Source: Devosia indica (GTDB taxonomy: Bacteria > Pseudomonadota > Alphaproteobacteria > Rhizobiales > Devosiaceae). From it: DNA of 64,000 nucleotides. The position numbers and the translations under genes were made by a program. The stretch lies in assembly GCF_003056405.1 (NCBI RefSeq), contig NZ_PYVZ01000011.1:1-64000 (forward strand). The letters run 5' to 3'. This document shows, one piece after another, positions 19,121 through 27,250 of the stretch (positions within the stretch are counted from its first letter, which is position 1; every line of letters starts with the position of its first letter). The notes beneath the pieces are model-generated. The model did not search any database. It worked only from the letters and a program-made list of their open reading frames with translations, and was not told the DNA's origin.

Positions 19121-19185
19121 GTCCACTTCCGCAACCGCGTCGCTGCAAGGCCAGGCGGCAGACGCGCTTGTTTAGAGTTTGCCAT
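19093..19185 (-). CDS. Possible 30-aa small protein
   Basis: An ATG at 19185 has GGAGG 8 nt upstream and opens a 30-codon frame (MANSKQARLPPGLAATRLRK then 10 residues, strongly basic) that stops inside element A. The good ribosome-binding site is the only support; the corresponding part of element B does not keep this frame. Confidence 0.25.
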   Translation of the reverse strand: MANSKQARLPPGLAATRLRKWTCSEARASQ

Positions 19186-19246
19186 GACATGGTCCTCCGC
19201 CTGCAAGTGCGTCACAGGCAGGGTCGGCCCTTCGGGACGGCGCGGC

Positions 19247-19260
19247 GTTTCACGTGAATC
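19247..19260 (-). promoter_or_regulatory. parS-like site upstream of dnaJ
   Basis: GTTTCACGTGAATC in the dnaK-dnaJ gap, 145 bp upstream of dnaJ, with a GANTC site in one arm. The preceding CGGGACGGCGCGGC resembles the bases before the parS-like sites at 29656 and 48927. Confidence 0.6.
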
Positions 19261-19404
19261 CAAGTGCTGTTGATCCACCGGCCCGCCCTTGCTAAGAGGC
19301 GCACGCCTGCCCATATGCGGGTTTGAGCGCCGGCCCAGCCGGCCTTTCTTGATTTCAATCCAGCGCGACGACCAGACCGGCGCGACCGACAAAGAGAGTT
19401 CAAC

Positions 19405-20544
19405 TTGGCCAAACGCGATTTCTATGAGGTGCTTGGCTGCCAGAAGGGCGCTGATGATGGTGCTCTCAAGAGCGCCTATCGCAAGCTCGCCATGCAGTTT
19501 CACCCCGACCGCAATCCGGGCAATGAAGAGGCCGAGCACAAGTTCAAGGAAATCAACGAGGCCTACGACACCCTCAAGGACCCGCAAAAGCGCGCGGCCT
19601 ATGACCGGTTTGGGCATGCCGCCTTTGAAAATGGCGGCGGGCCGCGTGGTGGTCCGGGCTTCGGGCCGGAATTTGCGTCCTCCATGTCCGACATCTTCGA
19701 GGACATCTTCGGCGATTTCATGGGCGGTGGCGCCGGTCGAAGGGGCGGTGGCGGGGCGGCGCGCATGCGCGGCTCGGACCTGCGCTACAATCTCGAGATC
19801 ACGCTCGAAGAGAGCTTTGAAGGGCGCACCGTCGAGATCGACGTGCCGACCCTGGCCACCTGCGAAACCTGCGACGGGGCCGGGGCCAAGCCGGGCACCG
19901 GCACCCATACCTGCCGGCAGTGCAATGGTCATGGCAAGGTGCGGGCCGCCCAGGGCTTTTTCACCATCGAACGCACTTGCCCGGTCTGCCAGGGCCGCGG
20001 CCAGATGATGGACCAGCCCTGCACCGATTGCGGTGGCCAGGGCCGGCGGCAGCAGAATCGCAAGCTCAGCGTCGACGTGCCCCAGGGCATCGAAGACGGC
20101 ACCCGCATCCGCCTGGCCAATGAGGGCGAGGCCGGATTGCGCGGCGGCCCGCCGGGCGATCTGTATATTTTCGTCTCGATCAAGCCGCACCAATTGTTCC
20201 AGCGCGACGGCGCCGATCTCTATGCGCGCGTGCCCATCTCGATGACCACTGCCGCTTTGGGTGGCGAGTTCGAGGTGCCCACGCTGGACAATGCCCGCGC
20301 CAAGGTGAAAGTGCCGGCTGGCACCCAGCCGGGCCAGCGTGTGCGCCTCAAGGGCAAGGGCATGCCGGTGCTGCGGAGCAAGGATGTCGGCGACCTCTAT
20401 GTGCAGCTCGACATCGAGACACCGCAAAATCTGAGCCGCAGGCAGCGCGAACTGCTCGAGGAATTTGCCCGTCTCGAAACCGGCGAAACCAGCCCGACAT
20501 CGGACGGTTTCTTCGACAAGCTCAAGAAAATGTTTGAGGCTTGA
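19405..20544 (+). CDS. dnaJ: Molecular chaperone DnaJ (Hsp40)
   Basis: The 379-aa protein has a J domain with H33-P34-D35, a Gly-rich region (about 74-120), four CxxCxGxG zinc repeats ([32 protein letters not shown]) and a C-terminal substrate-binding domain. It delivers clients to DnaK and stimulates its ATPase. The start is TTG at 19405, with AAAGAGAG 8 nt upstream; the family begins [10 protein letters not shown]. Confidence 0.98.
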   Translation: MAKRDFYEVLGCQKGADDGALKSAYRKLAMQFHPDRNPGNEEAEHKFKEINEAYDTLKDPQKRAAYDRFGHAAFENGGGPRGGPGFGPEFASSMSDIFEDIFGDFMGGGAGRRGGGGAARMRGSDLRYNLEITLEESFEGRTVEIDVPTLATCETCDGAGAKPGTGTHTCRQCNGHGKVRAAQGFFTIERTCPVCQGRGQMMDQPCTDCGGQGRRQQNRKLSVDVPQGIEDGTRIRLANEGEAGLRGGPPGDLYIFVSIKPHQLFQRDGADLYARVPISMTTAALGGEFEVPTLDNARAKVKVPAGTQPGQRVRLKGKGMPVLRSKDVGDLYVQLDIETPQNLSRRQRELLEEFARLETGETSPTSDGFFDKLKKMFEA

Positions 20545-20560
20545 GCCCGGCGCTTCGCGC

Positions 20561-20585
20561 CAAATCACGCCGGTGGCGTGATTTG
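20561..20585. terminator. Perfect hairpin after dnaJ, likely terminator
   Basis: CAAATCACGCC GGT GGCGTGATTTG is an 11-bp perfect inverted repeat 16 bp after the dnaJ stop. There is no T-run, so it may end transcription only partly or be an intergenic palindromic repeat. Confidence 0.5.
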
Positions 20586-20673
20586 AGGGCTCAAGGCCAC
20601 GAGGCCTATGGCCGAGTGGCACGAAGGTGCGGCATGCTCAGCACCTTCTCCGCAGGTCTGAGGGCCACACGCC

Positions 20674-21528
20674 GTGCATGATATCGTCCTGACCTTTGAC
20701 GACAATTTCTGGGGCCCGGCCTATGCGACCATGCGCTCGCTCTGCCTGACCAGCACCGACCCCACCGCGCTGCGGTTCCATGTCTTTCACACCGGGCTCA
20801 AGCCGGACAATCTGGCGATCATCCAAACCATTGCACGCGACTACGGCGCCGCCCTGCATCTGGCCGACCTCAAGCAGAGCGATATTCTGGGCGCGCGCAT
20901 TGCCGCCTTCCCACGCATTCGCATGAAGCGGCTCAACCCGATCGTCTATGTGCGCCTGTTCCTGAGCGAACTGCTGCCGGCCGGGACGAAGCGGGCGCTT
21001 TATGTCGACGCCGACACCTTTGTGCGCAATCCGATCGAAAAGCTGTTCGCCATCGACATGGAAGGCAAGGTGATTGCCGCCGTGCTGCAGCCGGACCGCA
21101 TGCATTGCATTGCCGGGCGCGACCTTGCGGCCCGGTCGAGCTTTTCCATGGCCGAGCCCTATTACAATGCCGGGGTGATGCTGATCGATCTCGAGCGCTA
21201 CGCCCAGGTCGATTTCATCGCCGGCCTCAAGGATCTGCCACCCGGCGAACTTGAGCAGTTCTATTACGACCAGGACATTCTCAACTATGTGCTGAAAGGG
21301 CAGTTCCTGGAGCTCGACCCGCGCTGGAACATGCAGAACCCCGAGCCGGCGCACGAGGTGTTCGATCCCCATATCCTGCACTATTCATCCGACAGCCGCC
21401 CCTGGTGGCCCTGGGCGCGCGTGGCCTTCAAGCAGACCTATCGGCACCTGATGACCAATGCGCATTACTACCGCTACCAGCGCGAGCAATATTGGCGGCT
21501 GGTCCGGCGCCTTTTGAGGTTGGGCTAA
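20674..21528 (+). CDS. Family 8 glycosyltransferase
   Basis: The 284-aa product is a GT8 retaining glycosyltransferase (GT-A fold), related to LPS glucosyl/galactosyltransferases and galactinol synthase. It has the metal-binding DAD at 112-114 in LYVDADTFV, PYYNAGVMLIDL, and DQDILN. It should transfer a hexose from a UDP-sugar; the acceptor is unknown, with LPS or a surface polysaccharide most likely. The GTG start at 20674 follows CTGAGGGCC. It stands alone between dnaJ and an intergenic repeat. Confidence 0.85.
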   Translation: MHDIVLTFDDNFWGPAYATMRSLCLTSTDPTALRFHVFHTGLKPDNLAIIQTIARDYGAALHLADLKQSDILGARIAAFPRIRMKRLNPIVYVRLFLSELLPAGTKRALYVDADTFVRNPIEKLFAIDMEGKVIAAVLQPDRMHCIAGRDLAARSSFSMAEPYYNAGVMLIDLERYAQVDFIAGLKDLPPGELEQFYYDQDILNYVLKGQFLELDPRWNMQNPEPAHEVFDPHILHYSSDSRPWWPWARVAFKQTYRHLMTNAHYYRYQREQYWRLVRRLLRLG

Positions 21529-21531
21529 AGC

Positions 21532-21600
21532 TTCGCGCCGAAAAGTGGGTGCCGGTTTTCGGCAGAACGCGATGCGACAACAAAAAACTTAGGGCCGGCG
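21532..21600. repeat. Hyphomicrobiales-type intergenic palindromic repeat
   Basis: CCGAAAA (21538-21544) and TTTTCGG (21556-21562) flank GTGGGTGCCGG, followed by a conserved-looking tail AACGCGATGCGACAA. A motif of the form CGAAAAGTGG-CCGGTTTTCGG is widespread between genes in this order. It begins right after the GT8 stop. Confidence 0.55.
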
Positions 21601-21628
21601 AACCGATTTCGTCCGTTTGCGCGCGGCT

Positions 21629-21838
21629 CTAGGGCAGGCGGCGCTCGGCGGCCTGCAGCTCGCCGACGAGATCGGCAATGGCGGTTTCCGCTGCCGCCTC
21701 GATATCCTCCAGCGCCGTTCCATAGGGCACTTCCAGGCCCAACCGCTTGGATGGATCATCGGCCCAGACAAAGGACACAAAGCTCTTTTTCTGCGCGATG
21801 TCGTGGCTGAGATGGGTGATGGTCATCGTCTTGGCCAT
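21629..21838 (-). CDS. Small protein of unknown function, 69 aa
   Basis: The ORF starts at ATG 21838 with GAGGA 9 nt upstream. The product (MAKTMTITHLSHDIAQKKSF and onward) has a central VWADDPSKRLGLEVPYGT segment and ends in an acidic helix EDIEAAAETAIADLVGELQAAE. There is no signal or membrane segment. The two halves look like a beta strand pair and one amphipathic helix. I recognise no family. Confidence 0.6.
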   Translation of the reverse strand: MAKTMTITHLSHDIAQKKSFVSFVWADDPSKRLGLEVPYGTALEDIEAAAETAIADLVGELQAAERRLP

Positions 21839-21906
21839 GGCGGCTGTCCTCATGGTCTGGCGGGGACGGGCGGGCCGATGGCGGCCGCGCCCGGAGACTA
21901 TAGCGA

Positions 21907-22314
21907 TTATTCGGACGGGAACTGGGCCATGTCCATATAGACATATTCCCAGACATGGCCGTCTAAATCGGCAATGGCGCGCGAATACATGAAGCCATAA
22001 TCATCCGGATCGCGCTGCTCGGTGCCGCCCGCCTTGAGCGCGGCCGCGGCAATGGCATCCACGGCCTCACGGCTGTCACGCGACAGGGCATAGAGCGCGC
22101 CGATCTCATTGTTGAAATCGGGGATCGGTTTCTTGGAAAAACCCTGGAATTTCTCGTAGGTCAGCAGCATCACATAGATGGTGTCCGAGATCACGATCGA
22201 GGCCGCGGTCTCGTCGGTGAACTGCGGATTGTGCTCGAAACCGAGCGCCTTGTAATAGGCCATGGCGGCGGCGAGGTCGCGAACCGGCACGTTGACGAAA
22301 ATCGAGGTGGTCAT
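21907..22314 (-). CDS. VOC-superfamily (glyoxalase-like) protein
   Basis: A 135-aa single-domain protein starting TTSIFVNVPVRDLAAAMAYY, with LGFEHN, DETAASIVISDTIYVML and the C-terminal DLDGHVWEYVYMD. This is the pattern of one vicinal-oxygen-chelate repeat pair, of the subgroup often annotated as lactoylglutathione lyase-related. The substrate is unknown. ATG 22314 has AAGGAGA 6 nt upstream. Confidence 0.85.
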   Translation of the reverse strand: MTTSIFVNVPVRDLAAAMAYYKALGFEHNPQFTDETAASIVISDTIYVMLLTYEKFQGFSKKPIPDFNNEIGALYALSRDSREAVDAIAAAALKAGGTEQRDPDDYGFMYSRAIADLDGHVWEYVYMDMAQFPSE

Positions 22315-22431
22315 AAGCGGTCTCCTTGAAATGTGCTCCAGGCCCGACAATCGCGCCTATACCAAGCTATTTCCTTGCACCGACGAACTGGTCACGTCAC
22401 TTTCGACATTCTTGATTATTCCGGAGGCAAT

Positions 22432-22977
22432 ATGAAGACGGCGCTTACCCTGTCCGGGTCAATCCGCAAGGGGTCCTATAACCGCATTCTGCAACAGCAT
22501 ATGGGCCGCAAGCTTACCCAGGCCGGGGTTGCGGTGACCGAAATCAGCCTGGCTGATTTCGACATGCCGATCTTCAATGAAGACCTTGAGCCCGACCACG
22601 TGCCCGAGGCGGCGGTGAAACTGGCCGAGATGTGGCGCAGCCACGACATCGTGTTCATCGCAAGCCCCGAATATAATGGCGGAGTGCCGCCGCTTTTGGT
22701 CAACACCATCACCTGGCTGTCGCGCCAGAAGCCGAGCGTGTTTCGCCATGCCGTGTTCGGCATTGGCGGGGTCTCATCGGGAAAGTATGGCACCATATGG
22801 TCCTTGAGCCATCTGCGCGACAGCCTGACCAAGGTGGGCACGCTGATCGTGCCGACGCTGCTTGGCATCGGCCCGGCCGAGACCGCATTCGACGAGAATG
22901 GCGACCCGGTGGAACCGGCGATCATCCGCAAGGTTGACCAGATGGTCACCGAACTGACCCATTTCAGCCGGGGATAG
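22432..22977 (+). CDS. NADPH-dependent FMN reductase
   Basis: The 181-aa flavodoxin-fold protein begins TALTLSGSIRKGSYNR (phosphate-binding loop of the FMN site) and carries ASPEYNGGVPPLLVNTITWLS, the family signature. Members reduce FMN, quinones or azo dyes with NAD(P)H. CCGGAGG precedes the ATG by 5 nt. It lies 2 bp before the histidine-phosphatase-like gene, likely one transcript. Confidence 0.9.
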   Translation: MKTALTLSGSIRKGSYNRILQQHMGRKLTQAGVAVTEISLADFDMPIFNEDLEPDHVPEAAVKLAEMWRSHDIVFIASPEYNGGVPPLLVNTITWLSRQKPSVFRHAVFGIGGVSSGKYGTIWSLSHLRDSLTKVGTLIVPTLLGIGPAETAFDENGDPVEPAIIRKVDQMVTELTHFSRG

Positions 22978-22979
22978 AA

Positions 22980-23585
22980 TTGCGCGCGCTCTACCTCACC
23001 CACCCACAGGTCCGGATCGATGCGGCTATCCCGGTACCGCTCTGGGGCCTGTCGGATCTGGGCCGGGCGCGGGTCGAGGCCTTTGTGACGCGCGGCGTGG
23101 TGCCCGAAGGGGCGATCATCTTTTCGAGCCGCGAAACCAAGGCGCTGCAAATGGCCGAGCTGATCGCGGCAGCGGCCGGCACACCGGTGCTGGCCGATCA
23201 CCAGATGGGCGAGAATGACCGCTCCGCCACCGGCTTCCTGCCACCGGCCCTGTTCGAGGAAACGGCGGACCGTTTTTTCGCCTTTCCCCAGCAGAGCATC
23301 GAGGGCTGGGAGCGCGCCATTGACGCCCAGGCGCGTATCGTCTCGACCATTCGGACCGCTTGTGCTGCTGTGTCCGCCGATGGTGTGGCGGTGTTTTGCG
23401 GCCATGGTGCGGTCGGCACCCTGCTCAAATGCCGGCTGGGCAATCGCCGCATTTCGCGCGAGGAAGACCAGGGCCATATCGGCGCGCCCGGCGGTGGCAA
23501 TGGCTTTGTCTTCGACCTTGCCGCCAAGCAATTGCTGACCGACTGGACACCGATGGAAGAAATCACGCCGGACTGGTTTGCGTGA
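22980..23585 (+). CDS. Histidine phosphatase superfamily protein, degenerate active site
   Basis: A 201-aa protein with the phosphoglycerate-mutase fold: GLSDLGRARVEAF, FSSRETKALQMAE, and the second catalytic His in FCGHGAVGTLL. In place of the usual RHG near the N-terminus it reads YLTHPQV, keeping the His but losing Arg and Gly. Similar THP/SHP variants occur in rhizobial homologues, so this is probably a defined subgroup. The start codon is TTG at 22980, 2 bp after the preceding stop. Confidence 0.8.
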   Translation: MRALYLTHPQVRIDAAIPVPLWGLSDLGRARVEAFVTRGVVPEGAIIFSSRETKALQMAELIAAAAGTPVLADHQMGENDRSATGFLPPALFEETADRFFAFPQQSIEGWERAIDAQARIVSTIRTACAAVSADGVAVFCGHGAVGTLLKCRLGNRRISREEDQGHIGAPGGGNGFVFDLAAKQLLTDWTPMEEITPDWFA

Positions 23586-23591
23586 TGAAGC

Positions 23592-24077
23592 CTACCGACC
23601 GGTCCAGTCCTCCAGCCCGAACAGCTCCAGCGCATCGTTGAGCGCCGGGGTCAGCCGGTCCAGCCGCTCGTTCTCTCCCACGACGTCGCGCAGCCGCATC
23701 GGGCCGGCCATTGGCACGGCGGCGACCAGCGCGGCCCCCGCTTCGCTCAGGAACACATTGCGGGCCCGCCGGTCCTCGGGATTGGTGCGCACCAGGCACA
23801 GCCCCTTGCGGCGCAGATCGTCAATCGCCTGGCCAAGCGTGGCGGGATGAGCCAAGAGCGCCTTGCGCAGGGCCGCCAGCGGAATATGGGGGCGTTCGGA
23901 GACGATATGCAGCACCGCCAATTGCAGCGTGGTGATCTTGTGGTCGCGCTTGAGCGCGGCTTCAAAAGTCTTGAGCGCGGTATCGAGCCGCATCCAGGCT
24001 ACCATGGCCGCCAATGCTTGTTGCTGCATGAGAAAATCCGGAAAACACGAGCAGAAAGCGGCTTGATATGATGCCAT
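23592..24077 (-). CDS. MarR-family transcriptional regulator
   Basis: The 161-aa product has a winged helix-turn-helix core: LQLAVLHIVSERPHIPLAALRKALL, LGQAIDDLRRKGLCLV, and the wing NPEDRRARNVFLSEAG typical of MarR. Dimerisation helices flank it. The ATG at 24077 lies within one of two direct repeats containing TGCCATAGCAT, which suggests autoregulation. ATG 24092 is an alternative start. Confidence 0.88.
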   Translation of the reverse strand: MASYQAAFCSCFPDFLMQQQALAAMVAWMRLDTALKTFEAALKRDHKITTLQLAVLHIVSERPHIPLAALRKALLAHPATLGQAIDDLRRKGLCLVRTNPEDRRARNVFLSEAGAALVAAVPMAGPMRLRDVVGENERLDRLTPALNDALELFGLEDWTGR

Positions 24078-24114
24078 AGCATTGCCCTGCAAGCCTGTTA
24101 TGGTGCCATAGCAT
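24071..24114. promoter_or_regulatory. Repeated putative MarR operator
   Basis: ATGCCATAGCAT (24071-24082) and GTGCCATAGCAT (24103-24114) are direct repeats 32 bp apart (about three helix turns), overlapping the marR-like start and lying 70-110 bp upstream of divergent pyrF. Confidence 0.4.
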
Positions 24115-24184
24115 CAAGAGAAGGCTTGCTCTGGGTCCGCTCCTGTGCGAGGCGAAGGGCAAATCACAAATCGGGAGAAAGACC

Positions 24185-24886
24185 ATGTCTGGCCAGTTGA
24201 TCGTGGGTCTCGACGTGTCTTCACGCGCGCGCGCCGAAGAGATCGTTTCGCTGCTCGGCGACAGCGTCGATTTCTACAAGATCGGCTATCAGTGCTTTTA
24301 TGGCGCCGATGGCTACAATCTGGGCAAGGCCCTGCTCGCGGCCGGCAAGAAGGTGTTCTTCGATCTCAAACTGCTCGATATCGACAATACGGTCGAAAAG
24401 GGCGTGGCGGCCATTGCCGAAACCGGCGCCACCATGCTGACCGTGCACGCCTATCCCAAGGCCATGCGCGCCGCCCAGAAGGGCGCGGAGGGCTCGGGCC
24501 TTTGCGTGCTCGGCGTCACCGTCCTCACCTCGATGGACGACAATGATGTCAAGGACGCCGGCTATGCCCGCGATGCGGCCGGGCTCGTCGCCCTGCGCGC
24601 CCAGCAGGCCCGCGAGGCGGGCATTGGCGGCGTGGTCGCTTCGGCCCATGAGGCCGAAATGGTCCGCACCATTGTGGGCAGCAAAATGGCCATCGTCACC
24701 CCTGGCATCCGCCCCGCCGGCTCCGAGCCCGGCGACCAGAAACGCACCACGACCCCCGCCGACGCCCTCGGCGCCGGCGCCAGCCATCTGGTCGTTGCCC
24801 GCCCGATCATCGCTGCACCCGACCCGGCCGCAGCGGCGCGGGCGATCCTGGCGGAGATGGACGGGAAACGGGTAAGCGTGGCTTAG
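24185..24886 (+). CDS. pyrF: Orotidine 5'-phosphate decarboxylase
   Basis: PyrF (233 aa) makes UMP from OMP. The catalytic D60-x-K62-x2-D65 array is in [19 protein letters not shown] at the start and [16 protein letters not shown] near the end bind the phosphate. AGGGC-AATC region upstream is unremarkable, with GGGAGAAAGACC as ribosome-binding site. Confidence 0.96.
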   Translation: MSGQLIVGLDVSSRARAEEIVSLLGDSVDFYKIGYQCFYGADGYNLGKALLAAGKKVFFDLKLLDIDNTVEKGVAAIAETGATMLTVHAYPKAMRAAQKGAEGSGLCVLGVTVLTSMDDNDVKDAGYARDAAGLVALRAQQAREAGIGGVVASAHEAEMVRTIVGSKMAIVTPGIRPAGSEPGDQKRTTTPADALGAGASHLVVARPIIAAPDPAAAARAILAEMDGKRVSVA

Positions 24887-24989
24887 AGGCCAGGCCGGTT
24901 ACGGCCCGGCCCGGCGCGCATAGCGCCCCGGGCGTTCCTCCCTTCAATCGCGCCACTGGCGCAAATGCTCGCCTATCGGCGAACGGTCG

Positions 24990-25994
24990 TTACCCCGCCA
25001 GCCCATGCCTCTGGCTCAGCTCTTCGAGATCGAGCTGGGGGCGGGCGCCGATATGGGTGATGACTTCGGAGGCGGCCAGGCACCCGGTCTTGAGCGCTGC
25101 GTCCATGGTCTGGCCGCGCGCCAGGCCGAGCAGGAACCCGGAGGCAAACAGATCGCCGGCGCCGGTGGCGTCCACCACCTTGTCGACCGGGAAGGCGGGG
25201 ACCGAAACCACTTCGCCGTTGAACACGGCCATGGCGCCCTCGGCACCCATGGTGATGGCGGCGACTTCAGCATCCTTGGCGATTTCGCGCACCGCTTCGC
25301 CCAGATCATCGGTTTGATAGAGCGATTTGATCTCATTCACATTGGCAAAGACATAGTCGATGGTCTTGGAGCGGATCAGGTCGAGAAATTCGGCGCGGTA
25401 GCGATCGACGCAGAACGGGTCCGACAGGGTGAAAGCCGCAGCGCGTTCGTTCTTGTGGGCATAATGCGCGGCCAGCACGAAGGCCTTCTTGGCTTCCACC
25501 GGATCCCACAGGAACCCTTCCATATAGGTGATCGCCGCGCCGCCGATTTCATCGGGATGGATATCGCGCTCGGTCAGTTCGTGGCAGGCGCCCAGATAGG
25601 TATTCATGGTCCGCTCGCCATCAGGCGACACGAAGATCATCGAGCGGGCGGTCAGCGCGCCGTTCTTGAGGCGCGAGGTGTTGTAGTGCACGCCGATTTC
25701 GGTGAGATCGGCTTCGAATACATCGCCCAGCGGATCATCGGCCACCTTGCCGACAAAGGCAGCGCGCCCGCCTAGCGAGGCGACGCCGGCGGCGGTGTTG
25801 GCAGCCGAGCCGCCCGAAATCTGTTCGCGGCCCAGCGGCATCTTGGCATAGAGGTCTTCGGCCCGATCAGTATCGATCAGGTGCATGATGCCCTCTTTCA
25901 TGCCCTCGCGCTCGATGAAGCCGGGCTCCACCGGGGCGATGATATCTACAATCGCGTTGCCGATGGTCAGCACGTCGAAGCGGGTCTGGGTCAT
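24990..25994 (-). CDS. PfkB-family carbohydrate kinase, adenosine-kinase type
   Basis: A 334-aa ribokinase-fold kinase. It has the two PfkB signatures: ISGGSAANTAAGVASLGG and DATGAGDLFASGFLLG, the latter with the catalytic Asp. The N-terminal DVLTIGNAIVDIIAPV and the PFCVDRYRAEFLDL region match bacterial adenosine kinases more than sugar kinases. It would phosphorylate adenosine to AMP in purine salvage. The gap to pyrF contains only GC-rich hairpins. Confidence 0.88.
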   Translation of the reverse strand: MTQTRFDVLTIGNAIVDIIAPVEPGFIEREGMKEGIMHLIDTDRAEDLYAKMPLGREQISGGSAANTAAGVASLGGRAAFVGKVADDPLGDVFEADLTEIGVHYNTSRLKNGALTARSMIFVSPDGERTMNTYLGACHELTERDIHPDEIGGAAITYMEGFLWDPVEAKKAFVLAAHYAHKNERAAAFTLSDPFCVDRYRAEFLDLIRSKTIDYVFANVNEIKSLYQTDDLGEAVREIAKDAEVAAITMGAEGAMAVFNGEVVSVPAFPVDKVVDATGAGDLFASGFLLGLARGQTMDAALKTGCLAASEVITHIGARPQLDLEELSQRHGLAG

Positions 25995-26122
25995 GTGCGG
26001 GCGTGTCCGGCGTTGGGGAAAAGGCCGTGGGCCGGTTTAGAGCATGATGGCGACCGGGGCAATTGTTTTGGCCGCTGTGCTCCGGGGCGGGCCCGTGCTG
26101 CAACGACCAGCCGGACGCCACC

Positions 26123-26683
26123 CTAAAGCGAGGAAATAATCTCTTCCACCAGCGCCTCGGTATCTTCACCCGAGCGTATGGCGATTTGCCCGTCGAGCAG
26201 CAATACGGCCAGGCCATGCACTTTGGCCCAGGCCGCCAGCGCGCGTATCCGGCCCTTGTCGAGATCGCCGCCCACCAGATGGCGCAGCGTATCAAAGGCC
26301 GCATCGGCCGCCATGCGCAGGCCAGGCCGGCTATCCTTTTTCAATTGCGGCGAGAACATCAGGCGGAACAGGTTCGCGTTCTGCAGCGCAAAGACCACAT
26401 AGGTCTTGCCCATGGCCGCCATGGGGTCATCCGGCCCGCTCGCCGCCACCGCCTCCATGCGCGCGGCAAAGCGCTGGAATCCGGTTACTGCCAGGGCTTC
26501 GAGCAGGGCAGCGCGACTGTCGAAATGCCGATAGGGGGCTGCCGGCGAGACCCCCACCGCCCGCGCCAGATCGCGCAGGCCCAGCCCGGCCTCGCCCTGC
26601 TGTTCGAGAATGACCAGCGCCGCCTCAAGCAGGGCCTGGCGCAGATTGCCGTGATGATAGGGACTGTTGGTAGATGTTGACAT
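26123..26683 (-). CDS. TetR-family transcriptional regulator
   Basis: A 186-aa regulator with an N-terminal helix-turn-helix (about 10-55: GLRDLARAVGVSPAAPYRHFDSRAALL) and a C-terminal ligand domain with WAKVHGLAVLLLDGQ, the WHG subgroup. The ATG at 26683 abuts two direct repeats, TGATCACATAG and TGATTACATAG, so it is likely autoregulated and may control the divergent membrane gene. Confidence 0.9.
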   Translation of the reverse strand: MSTSTNSPYHHGNLRQALLEAALVILEQQGEAGLGLRDLARAVGVSPAAPYRHFDSRAALLEALAVTGFQRFAARMEAVAASGPDDPMAAMGKTYVVFALQNANLFRLMFSPQLKKDSRPGLRMAADAAFDTLRHLVGGDLDKGRIRALAAWAKVHGLAVLLLDGQIAIRSGEDTEALVEEIISSL

Positions 26684-26725
26684 TGATCACATAGTAAAGC
26701 AGATATGTATGCACTGATTACATAG
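26684..26725. promoter_or_regulatory. Putative TetR operator repeats
   Basis: TGATCACATAG (26684-26694) and TGATTACATAG (26715-26725) are direct repeats 31 bp apart in the 59-bp gap between tetR and the DUF2214 gene. This gap is clearly AT-richer than its surroundings. Confidence 0.45.
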
Positions 26726-26742
26726 AATGGGGCAAAGCGCAA

Positions 26743-27192
26743 ATGCTCGACCTGATCCTGGCCTCGGCCCACCACCTGGCCGTCTTCGCCTTGGTGGCCT
26801 TGTTTGCCGCTGAATTCGCGTTGGTGCGCCCCGGCCTGTCGGGGCCACGCCTCAAACAATTGACCCGCATCGACGCGGCTTATGGCGCAGTTGCCGGTCT
26901 TGTCATTATCGTGGGCATTATCCGCGTCATCTTCGGTGCGGTGGGCTATGAATACTACATCGGCAACCACGCCTTCTGGGGCAAGATGGCGGCCTTCGTC
27001 ATAATGGGACTGCTGACGATCCCGCCGACGCTGGCCTTCCGTCGCTGGGCCAGGGCGGGCGCCGACCACGCCGACTATGCTCCGCCGGCCAGCGAAATTT
27101 CGGCAAATCGCCGCTTCATCCATTTGCAGGCTGGCGTGCTGCTGCTGATCCCGATCTTTGCCGCCGCCATGGCCCGGGGCTATGGAGGGTGA
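26743..27192 (+). CDS. DUF2214 family membrane protein
   Basis: The 149-aa protein has four hydrophobic helices (about 3-25, 48-70, 82-100, 128-146) and the DUF2214 markers HHLAVFALVALFAAEFALVR, LTRIDAAYG and NHAFWGKMAAF. Function is unknown. It faces the tetR gene across a short gap with repeated operators, so it is the obvious candidate target. Confidence 0.85.
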   Translation: MLDLILASAHHLAVFALVALFAAEFALVRPGLSGPRLKQLTRIDAAYGAVAGLVIIVGIIRVIFGAVGYEYYIGNHAFWGKMAAFVIMGLLTIPPTLAFRRWARAGADHADYAPPASEISANRRFIHLQAGVLLLIPIFAAAMARGYGG

Positions 27193-27195
27193 CCC

Positions 27196-27228
27196 TTTTG
27201 ACCTCTCGCTCCGGGGGAGAGGTCAAAA
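27196..27228. terminator. Bidirectional terminator between DUF2214 gene and nth
   Basis: A 12-bp perfect inverted repeat TTTTGACCTCTC / GAGAGGTCAAAA with a 9-nt loop, between two convergent genes. The A/T arms provide a T-run in both directions. Confidence 0.8.
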
Positions 27229-27250
27229 TCAGCAGTGCGGGTGAGGGCGC

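Noticed and set aside
18775-19257. Long + strand open frame across the dnaK-dnaJ gap (160 codons)
   Set aside because: It starts inside the dnaK terminator, is very Arg-rich and crosses the stem-loop of element A; no ribosome-binding site and no family features.
23586-23591. Frameshift between the histidine-phosphatase-like gene and marR
   Set aside because: The genes are convergent and each has a proper end; the 6-bp gap is just close packing.
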